This document shows positions 45,547 to 54,119 of a stretch of 64,000 bases of DNA, piece after piece; position 1 is the stretch's first letter; each line of letters starts with the position of its first letter. This DNA is from Novosphingobium profundi (lineage in GTDB: Bacteria > Pseudomonadota > Alphaproteobacteria > Sphingomonadales > Sphingomonadaceae). A program made the translations under genes and the position numbers. A model generated the notes under the pieces. That model searched no databases. It worked only from the letters and a program-made list of their open reading frames with translations, and was not told where the DNA came from. The stretch is from NCBI RefSeq assembly GCF_020524485.1, contig NZ_JAIVLF010000004.1:310001-374000 (forward strand). Reading direction: 5' to 3'.

Positions 45547-45567
45547 AAGGGAATGGAAGCCAGCCGA

Positions 45568-46497
45568 TCAGCTGGCTTCGCGGGCGGTCTCTTCGAGCTG
45601 GGCGATGCGCTCGGAGCACACGGTCTGGACGACGCGACCGAGTTCCTCGACCTGTTCGCCGAGCCAGGTCAGCTCTTCCTCGCTCACGGTGTAGTGCTTG
45701 GAGTAGCGGGCCTTGACGTAGGCTTCCTTGAGCTTCTCGAACATGCCGCGCTGCCAGCGGTTCTCGCGCGGCCAGGCGTAGACCAGCCGAGGATCGAGAC
45801 GCTCGGCCTGGGTGCGCAGGAACGCCAGATTGTGGACGTGCGGTGTGTAGAAGGTCGAGACCAGCAGGACGCAGTGGTAGAGACGTTCTGCCGTCTGATG
45901 CATATCGAAGGCCGCATCTTTCAGATTACCTTCTGAGATATGGAATTTGGCTCCATTGAAGCGCTTCTGGGCAGCTGGGAACCACTCCCCGTAGTACTCT
46001 TTCGCCAGATCCAGCGCGGCATGCGGGGTCTTCGGCTTGGGGGTCGCCAATTCGCTGTCGTCGGCCTCGTAAAGCCCGATGCCGTCGCGGGCGATGTCCA
46101 TGAAGAAGTAGCGGCCCTGGGCGAGCCCGTCGTTCACTTCCTGCATGGTGTGGACGATGAAATTGACCGGCGTCTTGAGGCTCTCGGTGATGCCGTATTC
46201 GCGCATCAGCCGTTCATCGACGCGGGTCCAGTACTTGACCCGGTCGGTCAGCCGCTTGTCACTGACGATGACCAGCAGATCGTAGTCCGACTTGTAGCCC
46301 TTGGCGGTGTGCGGCTCGTCGATCCAGTTGCCCCGGGCATAGCTGCCGTAGAGCACGATCTTGAGGATGCGCCCCTTCTTCTTCCAATTCTGCGTCGAAA
46401 GCGCGAAGGCGTCCTCGAATTCCTCGAAGACGATCTGCACCACGCGCTCGAGCTCGCGCTGCTTGTTCGCCGGGAGATGGTCGAGGCTCGTTTTCAT
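45568..46497 (-). CDS. Fused nucleotidyltransferase-HEPN domain protein
   Basis: Single 309-aa protein joining an MNT-type minimal nucleotidyltransferase to a HEPN domain. The NTase motif GSYARGNW (51-58) and catalytic SDYDLLV (70-76, D-x-D) are intact. The C-terminal HEPN half (about 175-290) has AAFDMHQTAERLYHCVLL and FYTPHVHNLAFL. The R-x4-6-H RNase motif of toxic HEPN proteins is not evident. MNT and HEPN usually form separate antitoxin/toxin genes in which the MNT AMPylates HEPN; here they are covalently linked. Some fused members are known. Confidence 0.8.
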   Translation of the reverse strand: MKTSLDHLPANKQRELERVVQIVFEEFEDAFALSTQNWKKKGRILKIVLYGSYARGNWIDEPHTAKGYKSDYDLLVIVSDKRLTDRVKYWTRVDERLMREYGITESLKTPVNFIVHTMQEVNDGLAQGRYFFMDIARDGIGLYEADDSELATPKPKTPHAALDLAKEYYGEWFPAAQKRFNGAKFHISEGNLKDAAFDMHQTAERLYHCVLLVSTFYTPHVHNLAFLRTQAERLDPRLVYAWPRENRWQRGMFEKLKEAYVKARYSKHYTVSEEELTWLGEQVEELGRVVQTVCSERIAQLEETAREAS

Positions 46498-46598
46498 GGG
46501 CACAGACTCGCGCCTAACATCCCAGTTGCCAAGAGCAAAGTGCAAGGGCCGGTCCTGCACAGGACCAGCCCTTGCCGCGTGCAGTAGGAACCCGCACG

Positions 46599-46820
46599 CT
46601 ATTCCCTGCCCAACTCGTCCAGCCGCTTGCCCAGATGGCGGATGGCACGCCCGAGGCGCTTCACCACTTGCCGCTGCGACAATCCGGTGCGCCGGGCGAT
46701 CTCCTCGACGGACATGCTGTGGAGCCGCATCGCGAGGAATATCTGGCGGTCGAGGTTGGTGAGTTCGAGCAGCGCCGCCTCGATCCGGCGCAGGCGTTCG
46801 GGATTGAAGTCCTGTTCCAT
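46599..46820 (-). CDS. Sigma-70 region 4-like HTH protein
   Basis: 73-aa protein resembling only region 4 of a sigma factor: LELTNLDRQIFLAMRLHSMS then VEEIARRTGLSQRQVVKRLG, a helix-turn-helix that would contact a -35 element. It lacks regions 2 and 3 and cannot act as a sigma factor alone. It is 55 bp after the ParB-like gene on the same strand, so it is probably co-expressed as a regulator of the element. Confidence 0.75.
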   Translation of the reverse strand: MEQDFNPERLRRIEAALLELTNLDRQIFLAMRLHSMSVEEIARRTGLSQRQVVKRLGRAIRHLGKRLDELGRE

Positions 46821-46875
46821 GGGCCTTGTCTCCTATGCGGAGGAGCCCGGCGACCTTGGCCACCGGGCTCACTCA

Positions 46876-48660
46876 TCAGGCCGCCTGCGGCAGCGGGTTC
46901 GGGGTATCTGGCTCGGCTCCTTCGGCCTCGACAGCTTCGGCATTCTCAGCGATCCGCACCGAACGCTCGACACTGCCAACGCCCCCGCGCTCGGTGTACG
47001 CAGTGGCCGGGAACGCCATCCAGCGGGGCACCCAGCTCTCGCGCTTGCGCCGTCCATTGCTCCCCGTCAGGCAATCGCGGATGATGCCGCGCTGGACCTT
47101 GCTCGTTGCCTTGGCGTTCTCGGCGGCGACCTTCTCGCCCGCGACATCGGCCAGCAGACGCCCGATCACTTCGCGGTCACGCACGGCATCGAGCAAGGCA
47201 TCGTCGGCCTGCGAGACATCGGCCATAGTCACGGCCATGTGCTGGCCGAGCATCTCGATCAGGCTGGTGCCGATGCTAAGCGTTTCGCCCATGACCACGG
47301 CCAGAACCCGCAGCACTTCGGCATCGTCCAGCGCAATCAGACGGCGCAGCAACCCGCAAAGCCCCGCCCCATCGGGATTGCCTGCGGTGACGGTCGGCGT
47401 GTCGGCATCAAAGCCGAGCAGGGTCAGAACCTCGCGCCGCCTTGCATCGAACAGGCTTTCCGAAAGACAATTCTCGACGCTCTCGGCCACCGCATCGTTG
47501 GAGGCCTTCTGCGGCTCGATCCGCACCGACCATAGACAAGACCCGGCAATCGCATGGGCAACCATCACCCGCAGCGACAGCCCGGCATCTTCCACCAGTC
47601 TGGCCCGCACGGCGGCATGGCGGTGCAGGTCGATATAGGCGTTCACCGTGCTCGACACTTCGGGCCGGGCGACCTTCTCCAAGGCCTCCCCGCGTTCCAG
47701 TCGCCTCGCTTCCTTCATGGTCACATAGCCTTCGTGGAAGGTGACGTCGCCGCGATGCCCGATGGCGATATAGACCCGCCCGCCCTTGGCCTGCGCCATG
47801 CGTTCGTGTTCCCACGAATGGAAGGTGTCGCCCCTCTCCAGCACGACCACTTCGCCCCAACCGGCCTCTCGCAGATGCTGGGCCCGATTGTCGACTTCGG
47901 CCATCTGGAGGCCCCAAAAGGCTTCCGAAGAGGCAAAATAGGCCTCGTTTCCGAACAAATCGGCGATTGTTTCAATCTTGCAAGCCTCGATGTCGAACAG
48001 CGCCGCGCTCACCGGGATCGATGCCCCGCCGAACAGCCAAGCCTTGAGCCAGGCCCCGGTCGGCGCGGTCGCCCGCTCGTCGTCGTGCAGGTCCAGCCAT
48101 TCCTTCTGCTTCGCCTTCGAGGCCATTGTCAGGTGCCGCAAGGACACCGCATCGATGCCGTCCGAGCGATAGAGATTGCGCAAACGCGGCACCAGATTGC
48201 CGAGCGCCAGCGTGCGCTTCACCTGCAAGGCGGTCAGACCGAAAGTCTGCGCGATGCCGTCCACGTCGCGTCCTTCGCGCACCAGCCGGGTGAAGGTTTC
48301 GCAGCGGGTCATTTCGTCGGGATCGAGCCGGGCCACGTTCTCGATCAGCGAGGCTTCCAAGGCGGCTGCATCGTCGCCCGGTTCGATCACCGCGCAGGGC
48401 AGGTCCTCGATGCCGCCGCCTTCTTCGGCAACGGTACGGGCTGCATGATAGCGGCGCTTGCCTGCGAGGATTTCATAAGCGGGCGGGCTGTCGTTCCCCT
48501 CTTCCCCCGTACCGGGCAGCTCGCGAACGATCAGCGGCACCAGTACGCCGCGTGCGCGCACCGAGGGCAGGATATTGGCGATGTCGCAGGTCTTCTTCGT
48601 GCCCCGCATGTTGAGGCTGGACACCGAGAGACGCGCAAGGTCGATGTGCATGAGTTCCAT
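46876..48660 (-). CDS. Large ParB/RepB-like partition protein
   Basis: 594-aa ParB-family protein. The N-terminal nuclease-like domain has the conserved YEILAGKRRYHAARTVAEE and SLIENVARLDPDEMTRCE. A KorB-like HTH follows (GIAQTFGLTALQVKRTLALG). The C-terminal ~400 residues are not typical of chromosomal ParB and match the long plasmid type. No ParA ATPase is adjacent, so partition may not be its only role; DNA-binding regulation is possible. AAGGAAGGAG lies upstream of ATG 48660. A strongly folded leader (48699-48859) precedes it. Confidence 0.85.
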   Translation of the reverse strand: MELMHIDLARLSVSSLNMRGTKKTCDIANILPSVRARGVLVPLIVRELPGTGEEGNDSPPAYEILAGKRRYHAARTVAEEGGGIEDLPCAVIEPGDDAAALEASLIENVARLDPDEMTRCETFTRLVREGRDVDGIAQTFGLTALQVKRTLALGNLVPRLRNLYRSDGIDAVSLRHLTMASKAKQKEWLDLHDDERATAPTGAWLKAWLFGGASIPVSAALFDIEACKIETIADLFGNEAYFASSEAFWGLQMAEVDNRAQHLREAGWGEVVVLERGDTFHSWEHERMAQAKGGRVYIAIGHRGDVTFHEGYVTMKEARRLERGEALEKVARPEVSSTVNAYIDLHRHAAVRARLVEDAGLSLRVMVAHAIAGSCLWSVRIEPQKASNDAVAESVENCLSESLFDARRREVLTLLGFDADTPTVTAGNPDGAGLCGLLRRLIALDDAEVLRVLAVVMGETLSIGTSLIEMLGQHMAVTMADVSQADDALLDAVRDREVIGRLLADVAGEKVAAENAKATSKVQRGIIRDCLTGSNGRRKRESWVPRWMAFPATAYTERGGVGSVERSVRIAENAEAVEAEGAEPDTPNPLPQAA

Positions 48661-48698
48661 TTTGCTTCACTCCTTCCTTCAACCGCCATTGACCGGCG

Positions 48699-48859
48699 CC
48701 AGGGTGGCGGGGGGCGGCAGGAGCGAACCAGCAGCCCCGCCGGCAAAGGCGGGGCGCACCTGCAAGGCCGTAGCAACGTGAAGGACCCGGGAGCGAAGCG
48801 GACGGGTTGCGCCCCGTCGCGGCGGGGCTATCGGGCAGCGACGCCCCCCGCCACCTTGG
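48699..48859 (-). promoter_or_regulatory. Multi-stem structured leader upstream of the ParB-like gene
   Basis: An outer inverted repeat pairs 48699-48716 with 48842-48859 (17 of 18 bases). Inside it are three hairpins: 48734-48741 with 48748-48755 (GCCCCGCC/GGCGGGGC, perfect), 48785-48789 with 48803-48807, and 48811-48816 with 48823-48828. This gives a four-way-junction-like fold ending about 40 bases before the ParB start. It could be a cis-regulatory RNA, a centromere-like DNA site or an origin feature. Confidence 0.5.
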
Positions 48860-49493
48860 AGCCGACAAAGGCCAGCGCCGCCGCGCGGGTCAGCGCGGCG
48901 ACACTTGAAGGGATGCGCCCCCTGACAGGGATCGTCACGGCTCTGCCGACGAGACGGCGGCGCAGCCGGTGGCTTGGTTGAGCGTCAGCGAAATAGAGCC
49001 CGGCCGCGCCATCGGCGCGGGTCAGCCTGCAATGATTGCCTCGCGTCAAAGATCGCAAGCCTGATCCATCTACCTGAACCGCCAGACTGCGCCCCTTCCC
49101 AAGGCAGCCGCCAAAGCCTTCACGAAGACCACCAAGATTTGGAGGGAATGCAGTCGCTGTTTCACGCCCAAGTCCACCGTTCCATGCGTGACCCGAACCG
49201 ACAGAGATTCTGAGACCAACCTTCCCTCGCCAACCACCTCCGTCAGCGGCGAAGACGGGCGCGCCAGGGGCTCAATCCGGCCCACGGGCGCATGACGTGC
49301 AAGCGACAGGCCCTTCGCTGCTCGAACCTCAGCCGCGTGGCCGACACCGTACCGCCTGACGGCTCGCCGATGGAACAGAGCAAGCCTCCGCTCGACCAGC
49401 GCGCTCGCCCCGCGCTCCTCATCTCTGCCAAGATGTTCAAGCGGCTGCGCATCACCAGAGGGACCCAAAGATCAATACCGACGCCATGTGCAA
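48860..49493. other. Gene-poor stretch between the ParB leader and brnTA
   Basis: About 630 bases. Several open frames exist on both strands (for example 49070-49468 minus), but composition is Arg/Ala-rich, starts are weak and no motif is recognisable. I regard them as shadows or decayed plasmid DNA. Confidence 0.4.
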
Positions 49494-49494
49494 A

Positions 49495-49549
49495 TTGTAG
49501 TTACAAAAAGCGATTGACGATCACTCAAATCGTACCTACAAAAAACGAT
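49495..49549 (+). promoter_or_regulatory. Repeated operator of the brnTA toxin-antitoxin operon
   Basis: Two 18-base direct repeats, GTAGTTACAAAAAGCGAT (49497-49514) and GTACCTACAAAAAACGAT (49532-49549), match at 15 of 18 positions and start 35 bases apart. The first contains a TTGTA-GT-TACAA palindrome. The second overlaps the brnT start codon, fitting autorepression by BrnA. Confidence 0.7.
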
Positions 49550-49793
49550 GATCATCGTGTGGGATGAACCGAAACGGCAAGCGAACCTCGTCAAGCACGG
49601 GATCGACTTTGCCGATGTGGGCGAAGGGTTCTTCCTCTCCGCCCTGGTCATCCCCGCGAAGGACGGACGCTTTGCCGCCATCGGTGAGATGAACGGCACG
49701 ATCACGGTGATTTTCGCTGTGCTGGGCACCGAAGGCGTCTCGATCATTTCTGCCCGCCCGGCCAGCCTTACGGAACAGAGGCTCCTGCCATGA
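49548..49793 (+). CDS. brnT: BrnT-family toxin
   Basis: 81-aa RelE-fold ribonuclease toxin. The BrnT hallmark start VWDEPKRQANLVKHGIDFAD is clear, with conserved Lys-His of KHG. The C-terminus EGVSIISARPASLTEQR matches the I-S-A-R motif with its Arg. It inhibits translation when free. It overlaps brnA by 4 bp (ATGA), in toxin-first order typical of brnTA. Confidence 0.92.
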   Translation: MIIVWDEPKRQANLVKHGIDFADVGEGFFLSALVIPAKDGRFAAIGEMNGTITVIFAVLGTEGVSIISARPASLTEQRLLP

Positions 49794-50077
49794 CCGACCC
49801 GAAACACACCGCTCCCGGATACACCAAGGCCGATATGGATGCGGTCAGCGACAACCCCGAATGGACGGTCGAGGACTTCGCCAAGGCAAAGCCTTTCACC
49901 GAGACCTTCCCCGGCCTTGCAAAGACGATTCGCTCGCGCGGTCCGCAGAAATCCCCGAAAAAGATCAGCACCACGCTGCGCCTTTCACCCGAGGTGATCG
50001 AACATTTCAAATCCGGGGGGCCCGGTTGGCAGTCACGGATCGATGCCGCTCTCAAGGACTGGGTGGCAGCGCACTAA
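49790..50077 (+). CDS. brnA: BrnA-family antitoxin
   Basis: 95-aa antitoxin. The N-terminal part (DNPEWTVEDFAKAKPFTETF) wraps the toxin. The C-terminal ribbon-helix-helix (KKISTTLRLSPEVIEHFKS then GPGWQSRIDAALKDWV) binds the operator. Coupled to brnT. Together they likely stabilise the plasmid-like segment after integration. Confidence 0.92.
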   Translation: MTDPKHTAPGYTKADMDAVSDNPEWTVEDFAKAKPFTETFPGLAKTIRSRGPQKSPKKISTTLRLSPEVIEHFKSGGPGWQSRIDAALKDWVAAH

Positions 50078-50161
50078 AGCCACTTTGCGCCCTTTGCTGA
50101 CGAGCCGTCACCGATCTTGGGCCTGCAAAAGCGGATGGGGGTGTCGCAAGAGAGTGGCCGA

Positions 50162-50655
50162 TCAGCGACAAACGAGCAGCTCGCGGCCAGGACGGTGCCC
50201 GGGACGCCCAACTGATCGAAAACCCAACTTATGGAGAAGTGCCCAGGAGGCCTTGTTGCCAATCCTGCACTCCGCGGTGATCTGCCTTTCAGGATAGAGT
50301 TCCCGTATCCGGGAAATGACGTTGGAGACGGCCTCCAGGGCAAACCCTTGTCGCTGGTGGCGTGACGCGATCCAGTAGCCGACTTCGAGTCTGTCTTCAT
50401 CGTGCAGATGAGTGCCAACGACGCCGATCAGTCCCCCATCGAGAAAGCTCCAAGAAAGCAGTTTCTGTCGTCGTTCTGGCCTATCAGTGCGAAGGCATCA
50501 GATCGCGTGAAGGGAGAAGGTAGGAAGTGAATCACATCCGTAATCGCGGGATCGTCAGTCATGCCAGCGAGGTCATCGACATCATTGATCGATAGCGGCC
50601 TGATCGAGAGCCGCGCGGAAGTGATCTGTGGTAATGTTGCAAGTGACTGATGCAT
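50162..50655 (-). pseudogene. GNAT-family N-acetyltransferase with one frameshift
   Basis: N-terminal half MHQSLATLPQITSARLSIRP through FALIGQNDDRNCFLG reads in one frame. The acetyl-CoA half (GLIGVVGTHLHDEDRLEVGY, RHQRQGFALEAVSNVI and NKASWALLHKLGFRSVG) is in another, with a switch near 50450. The motif A loop Q-x-x-G (RQGFA) is intact. A single-base indel or sequencing error would restore about 165 aa of RimJ/RimL-like protein. Programmed frameshifting is less likely. Confidence 0.8.
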
Positions 50656-50771
50656 AATCGTCTTCTTCGAACCGGGTGTTCGGCATTGGTGGTATGCCAT
50701 TCCCTAGCAGGGATCCGGTTGCGAGGGCGTCACGCGGTTTGAAGGCACCCTCGCACACGGTTTCGGAACGG

Positions 50772-51896
50772 TTAGCCCCGATAAGGTGGATAATCGATGT
50801 AACCTTCAGCTCCGCCACCATAGAAGGTCGAATGGTCTGCTTCGCTTAGCGGCAGATTATGCTTGAGGCGGTTCACCAGGTCGGGGTTCGAGATGAATGC
50901 CTGCCCGAACGCGGCAAGATCGATGACGTTCTGCGAGATCAGGATTTCTGCTCGTTCGCGGGTCATCCCTCCGGCCAGGATCAAGGCCGTTTCAGGAAGG
51001 TTGCCCTTGATGAGTTTCATAAGCGCAGCGAACTTGTCGCCTGTGTCCGCGCCGGTGCCGTCGCCCATCTGAAAGCCGCCCTGATCCATGAGATGGACAT
51101 AGGCGATGTGACGTTCACCCAATGCCTTGCTCAAAGCGGCGTAGGTCTCATCAATTTCGGGATAGAGCGGCATGTCGAACAGCTGACCATAGGGCGAGAG
51201 GCGAATACCCACCCGTTCACGGCCAATCCTCTCGATCACCGCATCAACCACTTCCAGCGTGAAACGCAGGCGGTTTTCAAGCGACTGGGAGCCGTATTCA
51301 TCGGCCCTGTCGTTCACCCGCGGATTGAGGAATTGCTCGTGGAGGTAGCCATTGGCCCCATGTATCTCCACGCCATCGAACCCGGCTTCGATCGCGTTCG
51401 CAGCGGCTTGGGCAAAGTCTTCGACGACACGACCGATTTCATGGGTTTCAAGCGGACGGGGTGTGCTCGTCGCGATCAGCCCGGCTTCGCCATTTTCATC
51501 GTAGCCGAAGGCCAGCGCGCCTTCAGCAATTTTCGAGCTGGCACTGACCGGCGCCTTTCCATCTTCCTGAATTGTCGGGTGGGATACACGGCCGACATGC
51601 CAGAGTTGCGCGAACATGGCACCGCCGTTGGCGCGCACGGAATCGGTGGTCAGCTTCCAACCCGCAATCTGCTCGGGCGTGAAGACTCCCGGATTGAAGA
51701 GATATCCCTGCCCCTCTCTGGAAATGGGCGTTCCCTCACTGACGATGAGCCCAGCGCTGGCCCGCTGGGTGTAGTAGAGGGCAACGCGCTCGCTGGCGAT
51801 GTCTTCGGGAGCCCGAGCGCGGGTCAATGGTGCCATAACGACCCGATTTGCGAGATCGCGGTGTGCTAGACGAAACGTTTCAAAGAGTTTGGACAT
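50772..51896 (-). CDS. NADH:flavin oxidoreductase, Old Yellow Enzyme family (NemA-like)
   Basis: FMN ene-reductase of the classical OYE/NemA group, different from the YqjM-class enzyme at 17.8 kb. Motifs: RVVMAPLTRARAPEDIASER at the N-terminus, QLWHVGRVSHP (HxGR), GFDGVEIHGANGYLHEQFL and FGQAFISNPDLVNRL. Start ATG 51896 follows AAAGGAAG. 374 aa. It is divergent from a LysR gene 131 bp away, the usual regulator-target pair for electrophile response (quinones, maleimides, nitro esters). Confidence 0.9.
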   Translation of the reverse strand: MSKLFETFRLAHRDLANRVVMAPLTRARAPEDIASERVALYYTQRASAGLIVSEGTPISREGQGYLFNPGVFTPEQIAGWKLTTDSVRANGGAMFAQLWHVGRVSHPTIQEDGKAPVSASSKIAEGALAFGYDENGEAGLIATSTPRPLETHEIGRVVEDFAQAAANAIEAGFDGVEIHGANGYLHEQFLNPRVNDRADEYGSQSLENRLRFTLEVVDAVIERIGRERVGIRLSPYGQLFDMPLYPEIDETYAALSKALGERHIAYVHLMDQGGFQMGDGTGADTGDKFAALMKLIKGNLPETALILAGGMTRERAEILISQNVIDLAAFGQAFISNPDLVNRLKHNLPLSEADHSTFYGGGAEGYIDYPPYRG

Positions 51897-52027
51897 ACTT
51901 CCTTTCCTGTCGCCAAGGGAGACGGCGGAAATAGGCCCGTGGATGATTGCGGATAAGATGGGAGTTGTGAATTTCACTACGGACAAATATTCTCCAATCG
52001 GAACGTCCCTTCAAATCGAGCCGCACA

Positions 52028-52924
52028 ATGGTCAGCAGCGTCGATAGTATCACAGCCATCCGGGCTTTCGTGGCCGCCGCCGAAGCAGGCGGCTTCAAGC
52101 AGGGAGGAATATCGCTTGGCTTGACGTCGTCGGCCGTAGGCAAAGCCATTGCACGCCTGGAACATCAACTCGGCGTCCAACTCTTTCACCGAACCACTCG
52201 CACGCTGTCTCTGACTGAACCAGGAGCTTTGCTTCTTGTGCGTGCGAAGCGGATTCTTATCGAACTGGAGGAAGCCGAGGCGGAACTTCAAAGTTCGGCA
52301 ACCGAGTTGCGAGGGGGCCTACGGGTCGGGCTCCCGCTGTCAGCCGATATCTTTGGCAAGCCGCTCGCGGATTTTTCACAGCGCTATCCATGCGTGCAGC
52401 TTGAATTGGAATTCAGTGACCGGATGGTCGACGTCATCGCGGAAGGTTTCGATGTCGTAATCAGGACGGGCGGCCAGTCGGATTCCCGGTTGATGCAACA
52501 AAAGCTGGGGGATTTCACTTGGTGCCTTGCAGCCAGCCCCCTTTACCTGGAGCATGCCGGAACGCCGCAAGAACCAGAAGAACTGATCGATCACGTGTGC
52601 TTGCGCCAGCGATTGTCGACAGGCCGTATCGCACCCTGGCCCTTGCTCAACGATAAAGACCTGTCTGTTCCCGTGAGCCACTCGGCCGACATCATCGATC
52701 CTATACTGGACATGGTGTTGGCCGGTGCAGGAATTGCTTCGTTTCCAACGTTTATTGTGCACCGACATTTCGCTGAGGGACGCTTGGTCGAGATTCTCCC
52801 AGGGCAAATGCAAAGAGACGGCGTAATGAACTTGATCTGGCCATCGGGCCGCTACCAGTCCCCCAAGACACGCGCGTTCGTAGATTTCATGCGGCAGTGG
52901 GCCCAATCCGAGATCCGGCCATAG
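52028..52924 (+). CDS. LysR-family regulator divergent from the OYE gene
   Basis: LysR regulator of the DhcR/AaeR-type clade. The winged HTH has ITAIRAFVAAAEAGGFKQGG and SSAVGKAIARLEHQLGVQLF. The effector domain begins GGLRVGLPLSADIFGK and contains IRTGGQSDSRLMQQKLG. 298 aa. Expected to control the adjacent divergent ene-reductase. Confidence 0.88.
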   Translation: MVSSVDSITAIRAFVAAAEAGGFKQGGISLGLTSSAVGKAIARLEHQLGVQLFHRTTRTLSLTEPGALLLVRAKRILIELEEAEAELQSSATELRGGLRVGLPLSADIFGKPLADFSQRYPCVQLELEFSDRMVDVIAEGFDVVIRTGGQSDSRLMQQKLGDFTWCLAASPLYLEHAGTPQEPEELIDHVCLRQRLSTGRIAPWPLLNDKDLSVPVSHSADIIDPILDMVLAGAGIASFPTFIVHRHFAEGRLVEILPGQMQRDGVMNLIWPSGRYQSPKTRAFVDFMRQWAQSEIRP

Positions 52925-53145
52925 TTTGAAGGGCTGATTTTCGGTCATGCAATTCCATGATTACAAAGGGCAAAATCTCTGGATACCAAAGGCTGGCTCA
53001 AGCCTTCAGGTGGGCAGCATGGAAGCGCCCAAGTCGGGCGCCTCAGGAGCGTTTTGTAGGTCTCTGGACCGGTCCAGTCCGGTGTCCAGATGGCAAGCAG
53101 CACCTGCCCCTTGTTCAAGACAGCAACTGCGGTTAGGCACCTAGA

Positions 53146-53499
53146 ATGTCATGCCAGCTTTCCAATCAATCGAGCTTCCGGATTTGGATCGCCGGACTGC
53201 TGGCGCTCATTGGGCTAAATGCCCTGCAACCGTTCCAGGTCACGTTTGACGTTACGCAGGGCTCGGCATTCAGTGCGACGACTGTTGATGTCGCTGTGGC
53301 GGCGAGCCGGGATACTCATGGTTTTAGCCCGAGAGTAGCACCTGACCAGAAGCTTCATATCCCATTTCGATGGGCCTTTCAGACGGCTGACTGTTCAGCG
53401 GCAATCGAGGGGCCACCCCTTGTCCCAGAAAGGCAAACTTTCTCCCCACGCAGGCATCCAGGATTTCCCCCGGATAGCACCGGGCCTCCCAAATCCTGA
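53146..53499 (+). CDS. Hypothetical small protein with N-terminal membrane segment
   Basis: 117 aa with a hydrophobic stretch FRIWIAGLLALIGLNAL at about residues 11-27, which could be a signal anchor, then a polar, Pro/Ser-rich tail (SPRRHPGFPPDSTGPP). No family recognised and no clear ribosome-binding site, so this may not be expressed. The gap 52925-53145 before it shows no gene. Confidence 0.35.
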   Translation: MSCQLSNQSSFRIWIAGLLALIGLNALQPFQVTFDVTQGSAFSATTVDVAVAASRDTHGFSPRVAPDQKLHIPFRWAFQTADCSAAIEGPPLVPERQTFSPRRHPGFPPDSTGPPKS

Positions 53500-53565
53500 G
53501 CTAGTTTCCGATCCGTGCGCGCTCTGTGTGCATGATACGAAATTTACTCAGGAAGTTCCTGCAAT

Positions 53566-53868
53566 ATGAAACCGAAAGAAACAGGCAGCTTGGCTGCGAC
53601 TGAAGATCGTGAACGTGCGCGTAATATTTTATTAGGATATCCCAATTTAACCGAACACGAACTCGAAGAGTTGCATAATTGGTTTTCTCGCGTCGCGACC
53701 CCTCTAGATCTCGGCCTTCTGGCTTCAGATCCAAGCGTATTACATCAATACCGAACCTATAGATCAGAACATGTAGATCGATTAAAAATCCGAGATTTAA
53801 TTACAGGCGCCCTATTTATCGTCTCAATCTCACTGGTGATTTTGGTGATATACCTAAATGCCCCATGA
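53566..53868 (+). CDS. Hypothetical protein with one C-terminal membrane helix
   Basis: 100 aa. The front is soluble and charged (TEDRERARNILLGYPNLTEH; ELEELHNWFSRVATPLDLGL). One membrane helix at about 77-97 (ITGALFIVSISLVILVIYL) ends the protein. It is markedly AT-richer than its neighbours, which suggests recent acquisition or a small horizontally moving gene. Tail-anchored topology is likely. No family recognised. Confidence 0.6.
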   Translation: MKPKETGSLAATEDRERARNILLGYPNLTEHELEELHNWFSRVATPLDLGLLASDPSVLHQYRTYRSEHVDRLKIRDLITGALFIVSISLVILVIYLNAP

Positions 53869-54060
53869 GCAACTAAGGGCATGATGCTTGGAGGCGATGG
53901 CATATTGTCGCCTCCAAGATTTTACGGAAGAGATGAGCATATTTTCCGGAACGACAAATATCCTGCGCTCCCCCGCCAGATCTGACATTCCGCAATCGGC
54001 CCCGGCCTCCTGGTGCCGGCGGGCTGGCCACGCGCCATGACTTCGAGGGTTGGCAGGTCG
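53869..54060. other. Intergenic stretch without recognised gene
   Basis: About 190 bases. An inverted repeat around 53888-53920 (GGAGGCGATGG and GTCGCCTCC) may be a terminator for the small membrane-protein gene. Nothing else is recognised. Confidence 0.3.
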
Positions 54061-54119
54061 GCGCCCTTGTCGGTCGTTCGAGGGCCAATCTGGCGCGCCA
54101 AGAAGCCGTCTGTCCGGTT
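54061..54119. repeat. Dispersed non-coding repeat, copy A
   Basis: The segment from GCGCCCTTGTCGGTCGTTCG to CTGTCCGGTT aligns with 56657-56714 at roughly three quarters of its bases, including TGGCGCGCCA. It ends next to the stop of the 54118 gene. Confidence 0.5.

Noticed and set aside
49070..49468. 132-codon minus-strand open frame between the ParB leader and brnTA
   Set aside because: No family resemblance and overlapping alternative frames of equal quality.
48860..49493. Replication origin iterons
   Set aside because: No series of direct repeats was found in this gene-poor stretch.
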